Notes under the pieces: model-generated
What the model was told of the DNA's origin: nothing
The model's input: only the letters and a program-made list of their open reading frames with translations
Database searches by the model: none
Assembly (NCBI RefSeq): GCF_902859945.1
Contig: NZ_CADIKL010000007.1
Span: 62,001-126,000, forward strand
Reading direction: 5' to 3'
DNA: 64,000 nt
Source of the DNA: Paraburkholderia caffeinitolerans
Lineage (GTDB): Bacteria > Pseudomonadota > Gammaproteobacteria > Burkholderiales > Burkholderiaceae
Made by a program: the position numbers and the translations under genes
In this document: positions 1 through 12,008 of the stretch, one piece after another
Layout: each line of letters begins with the position of its first letter
Position numbering within the stretch: the stretch's first letter is position 1

Positions 1-663
1 GTCCGCCGAGGTCTTGTACGCGCCCACCTGCAGGAAGTAGCCGGTGTTGGCGTCGGCGGCCGTGGGTGCGCCGGGCTGCGCGGGCTTGGCTGCGCTGTTT
101 GCGTTATTTGCATTAGGCGCGGGGATGGCGTTGGGCGCCTTCTGCGGCTGATTGTTGGCGAGCTGCTGCGCGGGCGCGTTCGGCGCCTGCGGCTTCGGCG
201 CGGCGGCCGAGGCATTGCTGCCGGTCGAGGGCTTGGGCGCGACCGCGACGCCGTTATTGGCCCCGTTGTTGGCCCCGCTATTGGCCCCGCTATTGGCCCC
301 GTTGTCGGCGGAACCCGACGGCGGCACTTCGACGATCTGCGGCTCTTCGAGCATGCCCGAGGATTGCGACTGGTTCGTGGTCTGGCCCGGTGCGGTGTTC
401 GGCGGCGTGCTTTGCGCGGCTTGCGGCGGCACCGGCTGGCCAGGCGTCTTGCCTTGCAGCACGCGGTTCGGATCGTATTGTCCGGGCTGGCTCGCGTCGG
501 CGGGCGGGGCGACCTTCGCGACGAACGGCGTGGGCGAGCGCGTGATATAGAGCGCCACGACCACCGCGATCGCAAGGCCGACAATCAGGCCCAGCACGAC
601 ACCGAGAAAAGTACCCCCGGACTGTTTCGACTGCTGCTTCGTAGTGCGGCGCGGTTTTGCCAT
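1..663 (-). CDS. SPOR-domain membrane protein, FtsN-like (C-terminus beyond window)
   Basis: The frame is open from an ATG at 663 to the window edge, giving 221 codons of an incomplete protein. A short basic N-terminus is followed by one hydrophobic segment (about residues 19-43). A long Pro/Ala/Asn/Gln-rich linker follows, and the sequence then enters a segment reading YFLQVGAYKT, the typical opening of a SPOR domain that binds denuded septal peptidoglycan. This architecture (cytoplasmic tail, one membrane pass, disordered linker, C-terminal SPOR) is that of FtsN-type division proteins. It lies 141 bp downstream of argS on the same strand, a common beta-proteobacterial arrangement. The family call is firm; a specific FtsN role is inference. 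Confidence 0.85.
   Translation of the reverse strand, partial: MAKPRRTTKQQSKQSGGTFLGVVLGLIVGLAIAVVVALYITRSPTPFVAKVAPPADASQPGQYDPNRVLQGKTPGQPVPPQAAQSTPPNTAPGQTTNQSQSSGMLEEPQIVEVPPSGSADNGANSGANSGANNGANNGVAVAPKPSTGSNASAAAPKPQAPNAPAQQLANNQPQKAPNAIPAPNANNANSAAKPAQPGAPTAADANTGYFLQVGAYKTSAD
254..301. repeat. 12-bp tandem repeat (4 copies) in the SPOR protein linker
   Basis: Four near-identical 12-bp units built on TATTGGCCCCG follow one another inside the SPOR gene. On the coding strand they encode repeated Gly-Ala-Asn-Ser/Asn units in the linker. As the unit is a multiple of three, copy-number change would keep the reading frame. Confidence 0.85.
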
Positions 664-804
664 CGTCTGAATCACCTGCAAACAAGAGAATCTGGAACGG
701 CGCGTATCCGCGTGCGGATGCGCCCCAAACATGTCGTGCGCGGCTTCGCGCGGCGCGCCGGCGGCGGGTTGGCTTCCGGCGAGCCGCATGCGAAGCGAGT
801 CGTG

Positions 805-2589
805 TTACATGCGCTCGGGCGCCGACACGCCGATCACGGCGAGGCCGTTCGCGAGCACCTGGCGCGTGGCCGCGAGCAGCGCCACGCGCGCGTCGCGCAC
901 GGCGGCATCGTCGACGAGAACGCGTTCGGCATTGTAGAACGAGTGAAACTCAGCCGCGAGTTCGCGCAAATAGAACGCCACGGCGTGCGGCGCGAGTTCC
1001 GTGGCGGCATGCGTGAGCATGTCGGGGAACTCGCCGAGTTTTGCGATGAGCGCGAGCGCGCGCTCGCTGTCGAGCGGCGCGAGGTCGACCTTGGGCAGCG
1101 CGGCCAGATTGCCGCCGTGCTTGCCTTGCCAGTCGCCGAGGATCGACGAGATGCGTGCATGCGCGTATTGCACGTAGTACACGGGGTTTTCGTCGTTTTC
1201 CTTGAGCGCGAGGTCGATGTCGAACACGAACTCGGTGTCGGCCTTGCGCGAGATGAGGAAGAAGCGCACGGCGTCGCGGCCGCGGCGGATGGTGGCCTCG
1301 TCGAGCAGGTCGGGCGCGACTTCGCTGCCCGGGTTCGCGCCGCCCGACCATTCGATCAGGTCGCGCACGGTCACGTAGCTGCCCGCGCGCTTGGAGATCT
1401 TCACTTCCTGGCCGTCGCGCATCACGGTGACCATCTTGTGCAGCACGTAGTCGGGGTAGCCCTTCGGGATGCCCACGCCGAGCGCCTGCAGGCCCGCGCG
1501 CACGCGTGCGATGGTGCCGTGGTGGTCCGAGCCCTGGATGTTGATGACCTTGGTGAAGCCGCGTTCCCACTTGGTCACGTGGTAGGCGACGTCGGGCAGG
1601 AAATACGTATAGGTGCCGTCGGACTTGCGCATCACGCGGTCCTTGTCGTCGCCGTAGTCGGTGGTCTTGAGCCACAGCGCGCCGTCCTGCTCGTAGGTCT
1701 GGCCCGAGGCGATGAGCGCCTCGACGGTCTTCTCGACGCGACCTTCCGTGTACAGCGACGACTCGAGGTAGTAACGGTCGAACTTCACGCCGAACGCCTG
1801 CAGATCCAGATCCTGCTCGTGGCGCAGGTACGCGACGGCGAAGCGGCGGATCGCTTCGAGGTCCTCGGGGTCCCCCGCGCCCTTCACGGGCTCGCCGTCC
1901 TTGGCGGCGACGGTCGCGCCGGCGAGGTAGTCGCGCGCGATGTCGGCGATGTATTCGCCGTTGTACGCCGCTTCGGGCCAGCCTGCGTCGCCGGGTTTGA
2001 GGCCGCGTGCGCGCGCCTGAGTGGAGATGGCGAGGTTGCCGATCTGCACGCCTGCGTCGTTGTAGTAGAACTCGCGATGCACGTCGTAGCCCTGCGAGGC
2101 GAGCACGTTCGAGATGGCGTCGCCGAGCGCGGCCTGGCGGCCGTGGCCGACGTGCAGCGGACCGGTGGGGTTGGCCGAGACGAACTCGACCAGCACGTGC
2201 TTGCCGGCTTCGCGCTTCGATTGACCGAACGCAGTGCCTTCGTCGAACACGGCGTTAAGCACGGCGCGCTTGGCGTCGGCGGTCAGGCGCAGGTTGATGA
2301 AGCCGGGGCCGGCCACTTCTGCGTCGGCGATCAGGCCGGCCGCGGCGGGCAGCGCCTTCACGGTTTCGACGATCTGCTGGGCCAGCGCGCGCGGATTGGT
2401 GCGCAGCGGCTTGGCAAGTTGCATCGCGACGTTGCAGGCGACGTCGCCGTGCGCGGCGACCTTCGGGCGCTCGAGCGCGATGGCGGGAACGACGAATGCG
2501 GCTTCGGCGGCGCCTTCGGTGGCCTGGGCCACCTTGGCGACGGCGTCGGCGAGCAAGGTTTCCAGGGTCAGTTTCTGTGCGGGCAGCAT
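805..2589 (-). CDS. argS: Arginine--tRNA ligase
   Basis: The 594-residue class I aminoacyl-tRNA synthetase attaches arginine to tRNA-Arg in the cytoplasm. The N-terminal additional domain is followed by the ATP-binding HIGH-type motif HVGH at residues 146-149, inside the family signature [20 protein letters not shown]-like loop, KISKR, occurs later in [15 protein letters not shown], and the C-terminal anticodon-binding (DALR) region ends in APERM. The ATG at 2589 ([10 protein letters not shown]) gives the usual family length. The frame stays open upstream to 2667, but that extension is low-complexity and unlike ArgRS. The SPOR gene follows it on the same strand. Confidence 0.97.
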   Translation of the reverse strand: MLPAQKLTLETLLADAVAKVAQATEGAAEAAFVVPAIALERPKVAAHGDVACNVAMQLAKPLRTNPRALAQQIVETVKALPAAAGLIADAEVAGPGFINLRLTADAKRAVLNAVFDEGTAFGQSKREAGKHVLVEFVSANPTGPLHVGHGRQAALGDAISNVLASQGYDVHREFYYNDAGVQIGNLAISTQARARGLKPGDAGWPEAAYNGEYIADIARDYLAGATVAAKDGEPVKGAGDPEDLEAIRRFAVAYLRHEQDLDLQAFGVKFDRYYLESSLYTEGRVEKTVEALIASGQTYEQDGALWLKTTDYGDDKDRVMRKSDGTYTYFLPDVAYHVTKWERGFTKVINIQGSDHHGTIARVRAGLQALGVGIPKGYPDYVLHKMVTVMRDGQEVKISKRAGSYVTVRDLIEWSGGANPGSEVAPDLLDEATIRRGRDAVRFFLISRKADTEFVFDIDLALKENDENPVYYVQYAHARISSILGDWQGKHGGNLAALPKVDLAPLDSERALALIAKLGEFPDMLTHAATELAPHAVAFYLRELAAEFHSFYNAERVLVDDAAVRDARVALLAATRQVLANGLAVIGVSAPERM

Positions 2590-2820
2590 GCTTGTTGCAG
2601 GTCCTGTGCGGGTAATGGGGGCGGGGCTGGCAGCCGTGGCGGCGGGCCGGCGGCGAGGTTTCGGCATTGCGTCTCGCGACGCTTTGGGCAGATCTCGCGC
2701 GTGGCTGCGCCCTGCGGGTAATTCCGATCAGACGGATTTTAGCAGGTGCTAATATGTGAAAAGAGATGTGGAACGAGAAGCCCGAGGCGGGCCCCGAAAA
2801 ACACAAAGGAGAGAGCACAA

Positions 2821-3147
2821 ATGCTGGTTACGTTCAAATGCCACGCAGCGCCCGACGTGACGATGCTGGAAAACCTCGCTCAGTACCTCCTCGGCATTAT
2901 CGGCAAGCGGCTCGGTCCGCGAGGCGTCATCACGCACGAAGAGCTCGAGACGGCCATCGGCAAGCTCGAAGCCGCCATCGCCACGGACAAGAAGGAACGT
3001 GCCGAGCACGAGGGGCATTTCCACGAAGGCGAGGAAGGCCACGACCACCACGAATTGCCCCCGGGCCTCGCGCAACGCGCGTTTCCGTTCCTCGACATGC
3101 TGCGTGCGGCGAAAAAGGAAGACAACGACGTGCTCTGGGGCCTCTGA
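2821..3147 (+). CDS. DUF1840 domain-containing protein
   Basis: This 108-residue soluble protein starts MLVTFKCHAAPDVTMLENLA and has a His/Glu-rich middle (about residues 63-77). It ends in a conserved helix with FPFLDMLRAAKKEDNDVLWG. The pattern matches the DUF1840 family of beta- and gamma-proteobacteria, which has no established function. The start is supported by the Shine-Dalgarno AAGGAGAG eight bases upstream; in-frame ATGs further upstream lack one. The His-rich stretch could bind metal, but that is speculation. A strong bidirectional terminator follows. Confidence 0.85.
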   Translation: MLVTFKCHAAPDVTMLENLAQYLLGIIGKRLGPRGVITHEELETAIGKLEAAIATDKKERAEHEGHFHEGEEGHDHHELPPGLAQRAFPFLDMLRAAKKEDNDVLWGL

Positions 3148-3171
3148 GGCATACAGCCCTACCGGCATCCC

Positions 3172-3219
3172 CCAAAGCAAAAAGCCCGCACAGCGAACTG
3201 TGCGGGCTTTTTGCTTTGG
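3172..3219. terminator. Bidirectional intrinsic terminator
   Basis: Perfect 22-bp inverted repeat with a 4-nt CGAA loop. The GC-rich core is flanked by A and T runs on both sides, so it can end transcription of the DUF1840 gene (+) and of the convergent small secreted protein gene (-). Confidence 0.9.
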
Positions 3220-3231
3220 TACTCGCAGCTT

Positions 3232-3453
3232 TTACTGGCTGGCGGCGGCCGCCGGCGCTGCTGCCGGCGCCTCGGAAGCGGCACCCTTCTTCGCCTTCTG
3301 CTTCTTCGGCTTCTTCACGTGCTTCTGGGTGGGGGCCGAATACGACGACGCGTCGCTTGCCTCCTGGTGCACGGCCGCAGGCTGCTGGGCGAACGACGGC
3401 TGCGAGAGCGCCGCGACGCCGAAGGCGGTCAACATCAACATCAGCTTCTTCAT
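3232..3453 (-). CDS. Small secreted Lys/Ala-rich protein
   Basis: This 73-residue protein has a clear Sec signal peptide: MKK, a hydrophobic core LMLMLTAFGVAAL, and a likely cleavage after SFA near residue 22. The mature part is low-complexity: a Gln/Ala/Ser segment, a strongly basic block HVKKPKKQKAKK, then an Ala/Pro tail. The ATG at 3453 is preceded by CCGGAG; the longer upstream frame would bury the signal peptide. Small periplasmic proteins of this composition occur in Burkholderia, but I recognise no characterised family. It faces the DUF1840 gene across a shared terminator. Confidence 0.7.
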   Translation of the reverse strand: MKKLMLMLTAFGVAALSQPSFAQQPAAVHQEASDASSYSAPTQKHVKKPKKQKAKKGAASEAPAAAPAAAASQ

Positions 3454-3564
3454 ATGATTTCTCCGGACGACTTTTAAGGACTTGCTGATGAACGAGCCGG
3501 AGCGGCGCCAGATGATGCGTGCCGCGTTGGGCTTGGGGTGCTGCCCGGTCATCTTACAAAGCCG

Positions 3565-3602
3565 AAAAAAAGCCGAGAATTCGCGTGCGCAAAATACTCG
3601 GC
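3565..3602 (-). terminator. Intrinsic terminator after the metH genes
   Basis: Read on the minus strand, GCCGAG and CTCGGC arms enclose a 19-nt loop and are followed at once by a run of seven T. It lies about 40 bp past the stop of the large metH gene. Confidence 0.65.
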
Positions 3603-3642
3603 CTATCGGTTTCCGTATGTTGGCGCTGTCGGCGCCGGCGTA

Positions 3643-6360
<2,718 letters not shown>

Positions 6361-6414
6361 GGCGTGGGACCGGATCGTCAGAGTGTCGTGGTGAATCGGC
6401 GCGTGGGCGCTTCG

Positions 6415-7497
6415 TTATGCGGCGTCGCGATATTGACCGGGCCAGCGGCGCGGCTTGATCTCAGCAAGCGCCTTCGCGATTGCGGCGATGTGTTCGGGCG
6501 TCGTGCCGCAGCAGCCGCCCGCCACGTTCACGAGGCCAGCCGCTGCGAATTCCTTCAGCAGCGCCGAGGTATCGGCCGGCGTTTCGTCGAAGCCGGTGTC
6601 GCTCATCGGATTGGGCAGGCCCGCGTTCGGATAGCACGACACGTAGGTATCGCACAGCTTTGCGAGCTCGGCGATGTACGGGCGCATGAGCGCGGCGCCC
6701 AGCGCGCAGTTCAGGCCGAACGTGAGCGGCTTCGCGTGGCGCAGCGAATTCCAGAACGCCTCGACGGTCTGGCCCGAGAGAATGCGGCCCGAGGCGTCGG
6801 TGACAGTGCCCGAGATCATGATGGGCAGATTCTCGCCCGTGTCTTCGAACAGCTGGTCGAGCGCGAACAGCGCGGCCTTGGCGTTGAGCGTGTCGAAGAT
6901 GGTCTCGACGAGGAACAGGTCGCAGCCGCCGTCCATCAGCGCCTTGGCCTGGTCGTAATACGCGCGGCGCAACTCTTCGAACGTGACGTTGCGCGCGCCC
7001 GGGTCGTTCACGTCGGGCGAGATGCTCGCGGTCTTCGGCGTCGGTCCGATGGCGCCCGCAACGAAGCGCGGCTTGTCGGGCGTCGAGTACTTCTCGCACG
7101 CGGCGCGCGCGAGCTTCGCCGATTCGAGATTCATCTCGACGGCGAGTTCGCCCATGCCGTAGTCGTCCTGCGCCACGGTGGTCGCGCCGAAGGTGTTGGT
7201 CTCGATGATGTCCGCGCCCGCGGCGAGATACTGCTCGTGAATCTCGCTGATGACGTGCGGCTGCGTGAGCGAGAGCAGTTCGTTATTGCCCTTGATATCG
7301 CGCGAATAGTCGGCGAAGCGCTGGCCACGGTAGGCGGCTTCGTCGAGCTTGTAGCGCTGGATCATCGTGCCCATCGCGCCGTCGAGGATCAGGATGCGCG
7401 AAGCAAGCAGCGCGGGCAGCGCGGCGCCGCGTGTGTACGGGGTAGCGCCCGGGGCGGCCCCGGCGGGGCGCGAAGCGTGTTCGGCAGGCTGGTTCAT
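6415..7497 (-). CDS. Methionine synthase, homocysteine-binding subunit
   Basis: This 360-residue protein is the N-terminal Hcy module of MetH as a stand-alone chain. It opens with [13 protein letters not shown], the standard start of the barrel. The zinc-binding cysteines are visible: NC in FGLNCALGA (near residue 264) and the pair in [11 protein letters not shown] (near 328). These activate the thiol of homocysteine. A 25-residue Ala/Pro-rich leader precedes the barrel from the ATG at 7497; longer upstream frames are low-complexity. It is 54 bp from the second metH gene and both are probably co-transcribed. The two chains must associate, or act in turn on cobalamin, for a full reaction. Confidence 0.92.
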   Translation of the reverse strand: MNQPAEHASRPAGAAPGATPYTRGAALPALLASRILILDGAMGTMIQRYKLDEAAYRGQRFADYSRDIKGNNELLSLTQPHVISEIHEQYLAAGADIIETNTFGATTVAQDDYGMGELAVEMNLESAKLARAACEKYSTPDKPRFVAGAIGPTPKTASISPDVNDPGARNVTFEELRRAYYDQAKALMDGGCDLFLVETIFDTLNAKAALFALDQLFEDTGENLPIMISGTVTDASGRILSGQTVEAFWNSLRHAKPLTFGLNCALGAALMRPYIAELAKLCDTYVSCYPNAGLPNPMSDTGFDETPADTSALLKEFAAAGLVNVAGGCCGTTPEHIAAIAKALAEIKPRRWPGQYRDAA

Positions 7498-7591
7498 GGA
7501 TGGCGGGCGGGCAAAAGCGCCGACTGGACTGGGAAACCCATCATTGTAACGGTAGCGGGGGTGCCTCGCTGGCGCACCACCTGGGCGGCCC

Positions 7592-7632
7592 GAAAAATGA
7601 AAACCCCGCGCGGCTTGCGGCCGGGCGGGGTT
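7592..7632 (-). terminator. Hairpin with U-tract between the DUF3567 gene and metH: terminator or leader attenuator
   Basis: On the minus strand AACCCCG and CGGGGTT arms are followed by TTTTCATTTTT. It lies in the 313-bp gap, 95 bp before the start of the homocysteine-binding subunit. It may end the DUF3567 transcript or act as an attenuator in a metH leader. I see no cobalamin or SAM/SAH riboswitch consensus here. Confidence 0.55.
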
Positions 7633-7640
7633 CCCTGAGC

Positions 7641-7650
7641 GGGGGGGGGG
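7641..7650. repeat. Homopolymeric G10 tract upstream of metH
   Basis: Ten consecutive G (C on the metH strand) lie between the hairpin at 7592-7632 and the DUF3567 gene, outside any supported gene. Such runs slip during replication and are also frequent sequencing-error sites. Confidence 0.8.
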
Positions 7651-7810
7651 TGCCTGTATTGCGGTGAGGGCGCTATGGATTGCCAGGATATTGCGTGTGT
7701 GTGGGCGCCGTTTGTTTGAGTGCAGGTGCAACTGCGGGTTTCACTACAAGTCGTACTGCGGGCCTTACTGCGAGCGTGAGCACTGGAACCGCGACGCCAA
7801 GCGCGCAGCG

Positions 7811-8068
7811 TCAGTGAAGCACGACCGGTTGTTGCATGAGGCTGTCGAACTGTCCGAGGAATTCGTCTACCTCGTCGAGCGACTGCTCTTCGTCCATCAG
7901 CTTTTGCACGTCTTCGCGAAAACGCGCGGCCATTGCGCCGTCGATAAAAATTTCACGCCGCGCATTTTTGTCGACGATCTCATAGCCTCCCGAGCACATG
8001 GCGATATGGCCATCCTGCGGGGGAAACTCAACAACGCAATAGTTGGGACTGTTGTAGATCATTTGCAT
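7811..8068 (-). CDS. DUF3567 domain-containing protein
   Basis: This 85-residue protein begins MQMIYNSPNYCVVEFPP, followed by HIAMCSGGYEIVDKNARREIF, the hallmark of the small beta-proteobacterial DUF3567 family. The second half is acidic and helical (SLDEVDEFLGQFDSLMQ). No signal peptide or membrane segment is present, so it should be cytosolic; function is unknown. The start has an excellent Shine-Dalgarno (AAAAAGGAGTG) at good spacing. It precedes the metH genes on the same strand, separated by 313 bp that hold a terminator-like hairpin and a G10 tract, so co-transcription is doubtful. Confidence 0.85.
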   Translation of the reverse strand: MQMIYNSPNYCVVEFPPQDGHIAMCSGGYEIVDKNARREIFIDGAMAARFREDVQKLMDEEQSLDEVDEFLGQFDSLMQQPVVLH

Positions 8069-8231
8069 GGCGACACTCCTTTTTCCTGTGCTCCCTCACT
8101 GCTTGCATTGATACATGGAGCGTTCGTTCGGGAATTCAAGGGGTGGGTCCCACATCACCTCTTTATCCGATTGCCCTCCCTATTTCCGCCTTTTTCTCCT
8201 TTCTCAGGGTGCAACAAACCCGGCGCATCAT

Positions 8232-9059
8232 TTAGACATGCTGCCCAAGAAACGTTTCGAGCAGGGCCGCGAAACTGTGACATTCCTCTACAGGGGCCAG
8301 ATGTGCGGCATCAAGCAATTCGAAGCGCGCATCGGGTATGGCTTGCGCCATGGCTTCAGTCAATGCGGGTGGCGTGCCCGTGTCGTGGCGTCCCGCCACG
8401 ACCAGCGTGGGCACGCGCAACTGCGCGAGTCGTTCGTGAACGTCGAAATCGCGCAGCGCTTCACACGCGCGCGCATAACCTTCGGCAGGCGTGCGTAATA
8501 AAACTTCACATATTTGCGCGGCTGTATCGCGATGCGTGAGACGGAAGCCGGCGGTCAGCCAGCGCGCCATCGTCGTGTCGGCGAGCGCCGTTAGACCTTC
8601 GCGGCGAACCAGCGCGGCGCGTTCGTCCCATGTCGGACGTGCTTCGGGCGCGGTGCGGCTCGCGGTATCGCAGAGCGTTAGCGAACGCGCACGCGAATGC
8701 GCGACCGTTTGTGCGTCTGACGCGGTGTCGGGTGTCGTATGGTCGAGCGCGAACTGTTGCGCGATCATGCCGCCCATCGACATGCCGACGAGATGCGTCT
8801 TCTCAATGCCTTGGGCGTCGAGCAGTGCAGCGAGGTCGTCAGCGAGTTCGCGAAAGCCGAACGTCTCGCGCGAAACGGCACTTGCGCCATGGCCGCGCAC
8901 GTCGTAGCGCAGCACGCTATAGCGATGCCGGAAATGACCCGCGAGGGTGTCCCATACGGTGAGGTCGCCGCCGAGCTGATGAATGAACGTCAATGCGGGG
9001 CCACCGCTGCGGTCTTCGAAGACGTAGCGCGTATCGATGCCGTTGACAGTCGCTTGCAT
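8232..9059 (-). CDS. Alpha/beta-fold hydrolase, 3-oxoadipate enol-lactonase-like
   Basis: The 275-residue alpha/beta hydrolase has the nucleophile elbow GMSMGG with Ser at residue 94 and an oxyanion segment FIHQLGGD near residue 25. The acid is in GRHDTGTP and the catalytic His in DAAHLAPVE near the C-terminus. RYDVRGHGAS near residue 51 matches the PcaD/enol-lactonase branch. No beta-ketoadipate genes adjoin it, so the substrate cannot be assigned. It appears monocistronic, with the DUF3567 gene downstream and a 406-bp gap upstream. Confidence 0.85.
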   Translation of the reverse strand: MQATVNGIDTRYVFEDRSGGPALTFIHQLGGDLTVWDTLAGHFRHRYSVLRYDVRGHGASAVSRETFGFRELADDLAALLDAQGIEKTHLVGMSMGGMIAQQFALDHTTPDTASDAQTVAHSRARSLTLCDTASRTAPEARPTWDERAALVRREGLTALADTTMARWLTAGFRLTHRDTAAQICEVLLRTPAEGYARACEALRDFDVHERLAQLRVPTLVVAGRHDTGTPPALTEAMAQAIPDARFELLDAAHLAPVEECHSFAALLETFLGQHV

Positions 9060-9465
9060 GCGTTCCTCCTTGACCTTGAGGTCGGGAGTCCAGCCGATTG
9101 CGAGTCCCTGCGTGAACGTCGTTTCCGCGTCGCGAACGCTGCGTACGAAAGGTGTGCGCGGGCGCGGTGGCGTTCATGGCGCTTATCATGTTGCATCGTC
9201 ATGTGCTGCTGTCCGGCTGCGCGCGCTGTCTCGTTGTGTCTCGTGGCGGGCGCGTCAGCGGATGGGTTCGAAGCTTTTCCTCAGTGGATTCGTCTAGTCG
9301 TTCTTTACCGCCCGTATTTGCCACCCGCATTTGCCACCCATAGCGTGCCGCCATGGGCGCTTCGATGATTTTCAGTATGCGCCATTTCGCGCAAACGTGT
9401 AGGTAGAACGGCCGGCATCGTCGCGTATCGGCGACTTTGTTATGCGTTTGTGTGTGGCAGGGCGC
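9060..9465. other. Intergenic gap, no gene recognised
   Basis: The 406-bp gap should hold the promoter of the alpha/beta hydrolase and the 3' end of the DUF3567-unrelated DUF3108 transcript. The short open frames in it lack ribosome-binding sites and recognisable sequence. A short direct repeat (ATTTGCCACCC) occurs twice near 9318-9341. Confidence 0.5.
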
Positions 9466-10866
9466 TCAGGGGTGCATGGGCGCGTCGGCGGGGGGCAACG
9501 GCGTCGTGTCTTGCACGGCCGGCTGCGCTGCGGGCTGCATCGGTTGCGCTTCCGCCGGCGCCGCGAACGCGGGCGCGGCGGACGGTGATGCAGCGCCCGG
9601 TGTACCGCCGTTGGTGGTGGCCGGCGCGGCTTCATCCGTCACCACCGGAGAGGTTGCGGCGCTGGCTGGCGTGTCCGGCTTCGCATCGTCCGCGGTTGCG
9701 CTCGACGTGCCGCTTGCCGTGCCGTTCGCCGCCTCGTTCGCCGGCGGCACGCTGAGCGCCCCGCGCCACAGCAGCTCGATCTGCGTGCCGTTCGGTTCGG
9801 TCTGCACGAGCCGTACCGGCAGCCAGCCGAGCGCGGGCGCAAGCCACACGTCGATGCGGCGCTTGTCGCCCTCGCGGCGAGGCAGCCGCATGAAGTGGCG
9901 CGCCGTGACCATGCCGTGGTCGGTGCTCACCGTTTCGTCGCCGATGGTGGCGATGGGCCAGGTTTCGCCGCTGTTGTTGTCGGCCACATAGAACTCGCGC
10001 GTGACGCCGGGCTTGTAGGCGTCGGGGTCGCCGCGCACGAGACTCGCGAGCTGCATCACCATGCTGAAGCGGTCCTGCGCGCCGTCGGGCAGCGCGAGCG
10101 AATTCGGCGTGCGCGTAAAAACGATCTGCTTTTCTTCGCGATTGAAGATCGTGAAGTTTTCGGGGCGGCTGCCGCGCTTTTCGATGTACTGCTCGGGCGC
10201 GAGGCCGAACGCATCAACATGGCCGCGGCTCGTCCAGCTGAACGTGCCGACGAAGGGCAGCGGTACTGCCACCACGATCTCGTAGCGTTTGCCGTCGCTC
10301 TTCCAGTGGATCGTGCCCGGCTGGTTGCGCGCGCCGTTAAAGAACGTGTCGTATTGAAGCTCGCCTGAAGGCGGCACCGAGAACTTCAGGCCATGTGAGG
10401 CCTGATCCGTCTGGGCAGCGGGATTGTTGCCGTTGCCGGACGCGGCGGTTGCGCCGCTTGCGCTGTTCGCGGTGCTTGCCGATGCGCTCTCCGTGTCAGG
10501 GCCGGCTTGCGGCGCTTCAGGCGCGGCGGCCGTTTCGGGATGCGGCGCGGGCGGCGTGATGGCATGCAGCGTGTGCGGCGGGCTCGTCGCGCGCTTCGGG
10601 CGCACGGGCGCCGCAGGCTTCGGTTGTACCGGGGCGGGCGCGGCGGGCCGCGCCTGCTGCTCGATGCGCTCGGTCTTGAGCAGCGTCACCTGCACGGGAA
10701 CGCGCGCCGGTGCGAGCGGGGGCGGCGCGCCGTGATGGCGCTCGAACCATTGCATCGCGCCCCAGTGCAGCACGCTCACCGCCACGAACACGGCCACCCA
10801 GCGCCACGCGCGTGAGCGACGCGGCGCTGGGCGATCGAGCTGGCGGTTTGCGGTGGACGTGGACAT
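9466..10866 (-). CDS. DUF3108 domain-containing protein with N-terminal membrane anchor
   Basis: This 466-residue protein has a basic N-terminus, one hydrophobic segment (VAVFVAVSVLHWGAMQWF, about residues 24-41) and a long Pro/Ala-rich linker. The folded DUF3108 domain runs from GLKFSVPPSGELQYDTFFNG to LVQTEPNGTQIELLWRG. An Ala/Thr/Pro-rich tail of about 80 residues ends the protein. Topology predicts an inner-membrane-anchored protein with the domain in the periplasm. DUF3108 proteins are common in Burkholderiales with no agreed function. I chose the ATG at 10866 over a TTG nine bases upstream; neither has a strong ribosome-binding site. Confidence 0.8.
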   Translation of the reverse strand: MSTSTANRQLDRPAPRRSRAWRWVAVFVAVSVLHWGAMQWFERHHGAPPPLAPARVPVQVTLLKTERIEQQARPAAPAPVQPKPAAPVRPKRATSPPHTLHAITPPAPHPETAAAPEAPQAGPDTESASASTANSASGATAASGNGNNPAAQTDQASHGLKFSVPPSGELQYDTFFNGARNQPGTIHWKSDGKRYEIVVAVPLPFVGTFSWTSRGHVDAFGLAPEQYIEKRGSRPENFTIFNREEKQIVFTRTPNSLALPDGAQDRFSMVMQLASLVRGDPDAYKPGVTREFYVADNNSGETWPIATIGDETVSTDHGMVTARHFMRLPRREGDKRRIDVWLAPALGWLPVRLVQTEPNGTQIELLWRGALSVPPANEAANGTASGTSSATADDAKPDTPASAATSPVVTDEAAPATTNGGTPGAASPSAAPAFAAPAEAQPMQPAAQPAVQDTTPLPPADAPMHP

Positions 10867-10990
10867 CGGGCTCAAATTGGACTGAAGGTGGACGGAGAGC
10901 GCTAGCGCGTAGAGAAAGCGATGACTGCAAGCCCCTTACTGTGACACGGCACGTGCGTTGGCTGCAGAAAGCCTCGACCGCCGGGCTCCC

Positions 10991-11899
10991 TCAGCGTTCA
11001 ACGGGGCTGTACCCCAATTCGTACGAGAGCTTCTGCGCGCACGCGCGCAACGCAGTATCGACGACGCCATTCCAGGCAATGTCGAACGCGCCTTCATGGC
11101 CGAGTGCGATGAGCCCCAGCGCGAGATCGCCCGTGGCGTCGAAGACAGGCGTACAAAACGCGTGGATGGTCGGCAGCAGCATGCCTTCCACGCGCGCGGC
11201 GCCATGTTCGCGCACTTCGGCGAGCGCGCGCTCGAGTGCTTCGGCCGAGCGCGGCGTCGAACCCGATGAGTAGTGCTGCGCGCCGCCGAGTTCGCGCTCG
11301 ATCATCGGCCCGGTCTTGCTGCGCGGCAGGTAGGCGGCGAACAGCAGCCCCGTGGCGGAGCCGAGCATGGGCATGACGTCGCCGAGCTTGAGCGAGGCCT
11401 TGGCCGGATGGCTCGATTCCATCCAGTGCACGACCGTCGGCCCCTGGTTGCCCCATACCGCGATGCCCACGGTGATGTCGAGCGCATCGCGCAGTTCGGC
11501 GAGCGCGATGCGCGCAAGCTTCACGCCGTCAACACGCGCCAGGCGTGCGAGCCCGAGTTGCAGCGCGAAGCCGCCCAGTTCGTAGCGGCCCGAGAGCGGA
11601 TCCTGCGCAACTACGCCGAGCCGCATGAAGCTCACGAGATACCGATGCGCCTTCGCCGGGCTCATGCCCGCGCGCTGCGCGAGGTCGCGCAGCATCATTG
11701 CGCGCGGCTCGTTGGTCAGCACTTCGAGCAGCCGGAAGCCCACTTCGATCGACTGAATGCCCGAGCGCAGTTTTTCTTCGCCGGTGTCGGCGCCGTCTTG
11801 TGCGTCGTTTGCGTCATCGATGTCGATGGCGTCGTCGGCGCGAGTGGCAGACTCGGCCGGTGTGCTGGTGGAGCGGGCGGATCGGGAAGACGGCGGCAT
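10991..11899 (-). CDS. IclR-family transcriptional regulator
   Basis: This roughly 302-residue protein has an N-terminal winged helix-turn-helix (SIEVGFRLLEVLTNEPRAMM through AGMSPAKAHRYLVSFMRLG). An IclR effector-binding domain follows, with the typical DITVGIAVWGNQGPTVVHW and GSATGLLFAAYLP segments. A Ser/Thr/Asp-rich stretch of about 45 residues precedes the HTH. The frame stays open to 12037, but that would run into the divergent gene, so the ATG at 11899 is preferred. It lies back to back with the FAH-family gene, which is its most likely target; aromatic-catabolism control is a common IclR role but is only inference here. Confidence 0.88.
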   Translation of the reverse strand: MPPSSRSARSTSTPAESATRADDAIDIDDANDAQDGADTGEEKLRSGIQSIEVGFRLLEVLTNEPRAMMLRDLAQRAGMSPAKAHRYLVSFMRLGVVAQDPLSGRYELGGFALQLGLARLARVDGVKLARIALAELRDALDITVGIAVWGNQGPTVVHWMESSHPAKASLKLGDVMPMLGSATGLLFAAYLPRSKTGPMIERELGGAQHYSSGSTPRSAEALERALAEVREHGAARVEGMLLPTIHAFCTPVFDATGDLALGLIALGHEGAFDIAWNGVVDTALRACAQKLSYELGYSPVER

Positions 11900-12008
11900 G
11901 AAGTCGTTCTGGTCGAGGTGTTCGGAATGCGCTGCGCGGTCCCGCTTGGGTCGCGCCGATTCACCATCGTAGAATACATTTCCTCTATCGTCATCCACGC
12001 CCCACTCC

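Noticed and set aside
364..2721. A 785-codon open frame on the plus strand opposite argS
   Set aside because: It is the complement of a well-conserved argS; composition is Arg/His/Val-rich as expected for antisense of GC-rich coding DNA, with no domain.
7498..7810. Possible cobalamin or SAM/SAH riboswitch upstream of metH
   Set aside because: No B12-box or SAH/SAM consensus found on the minus strand; only a terminator-like hairpin.
9060..9465. Short open frames on the plus strand in the gap before the DUF3108 gene
   Set aside because: No ribosome site, no conserved segments and no hydrophobic pattern.
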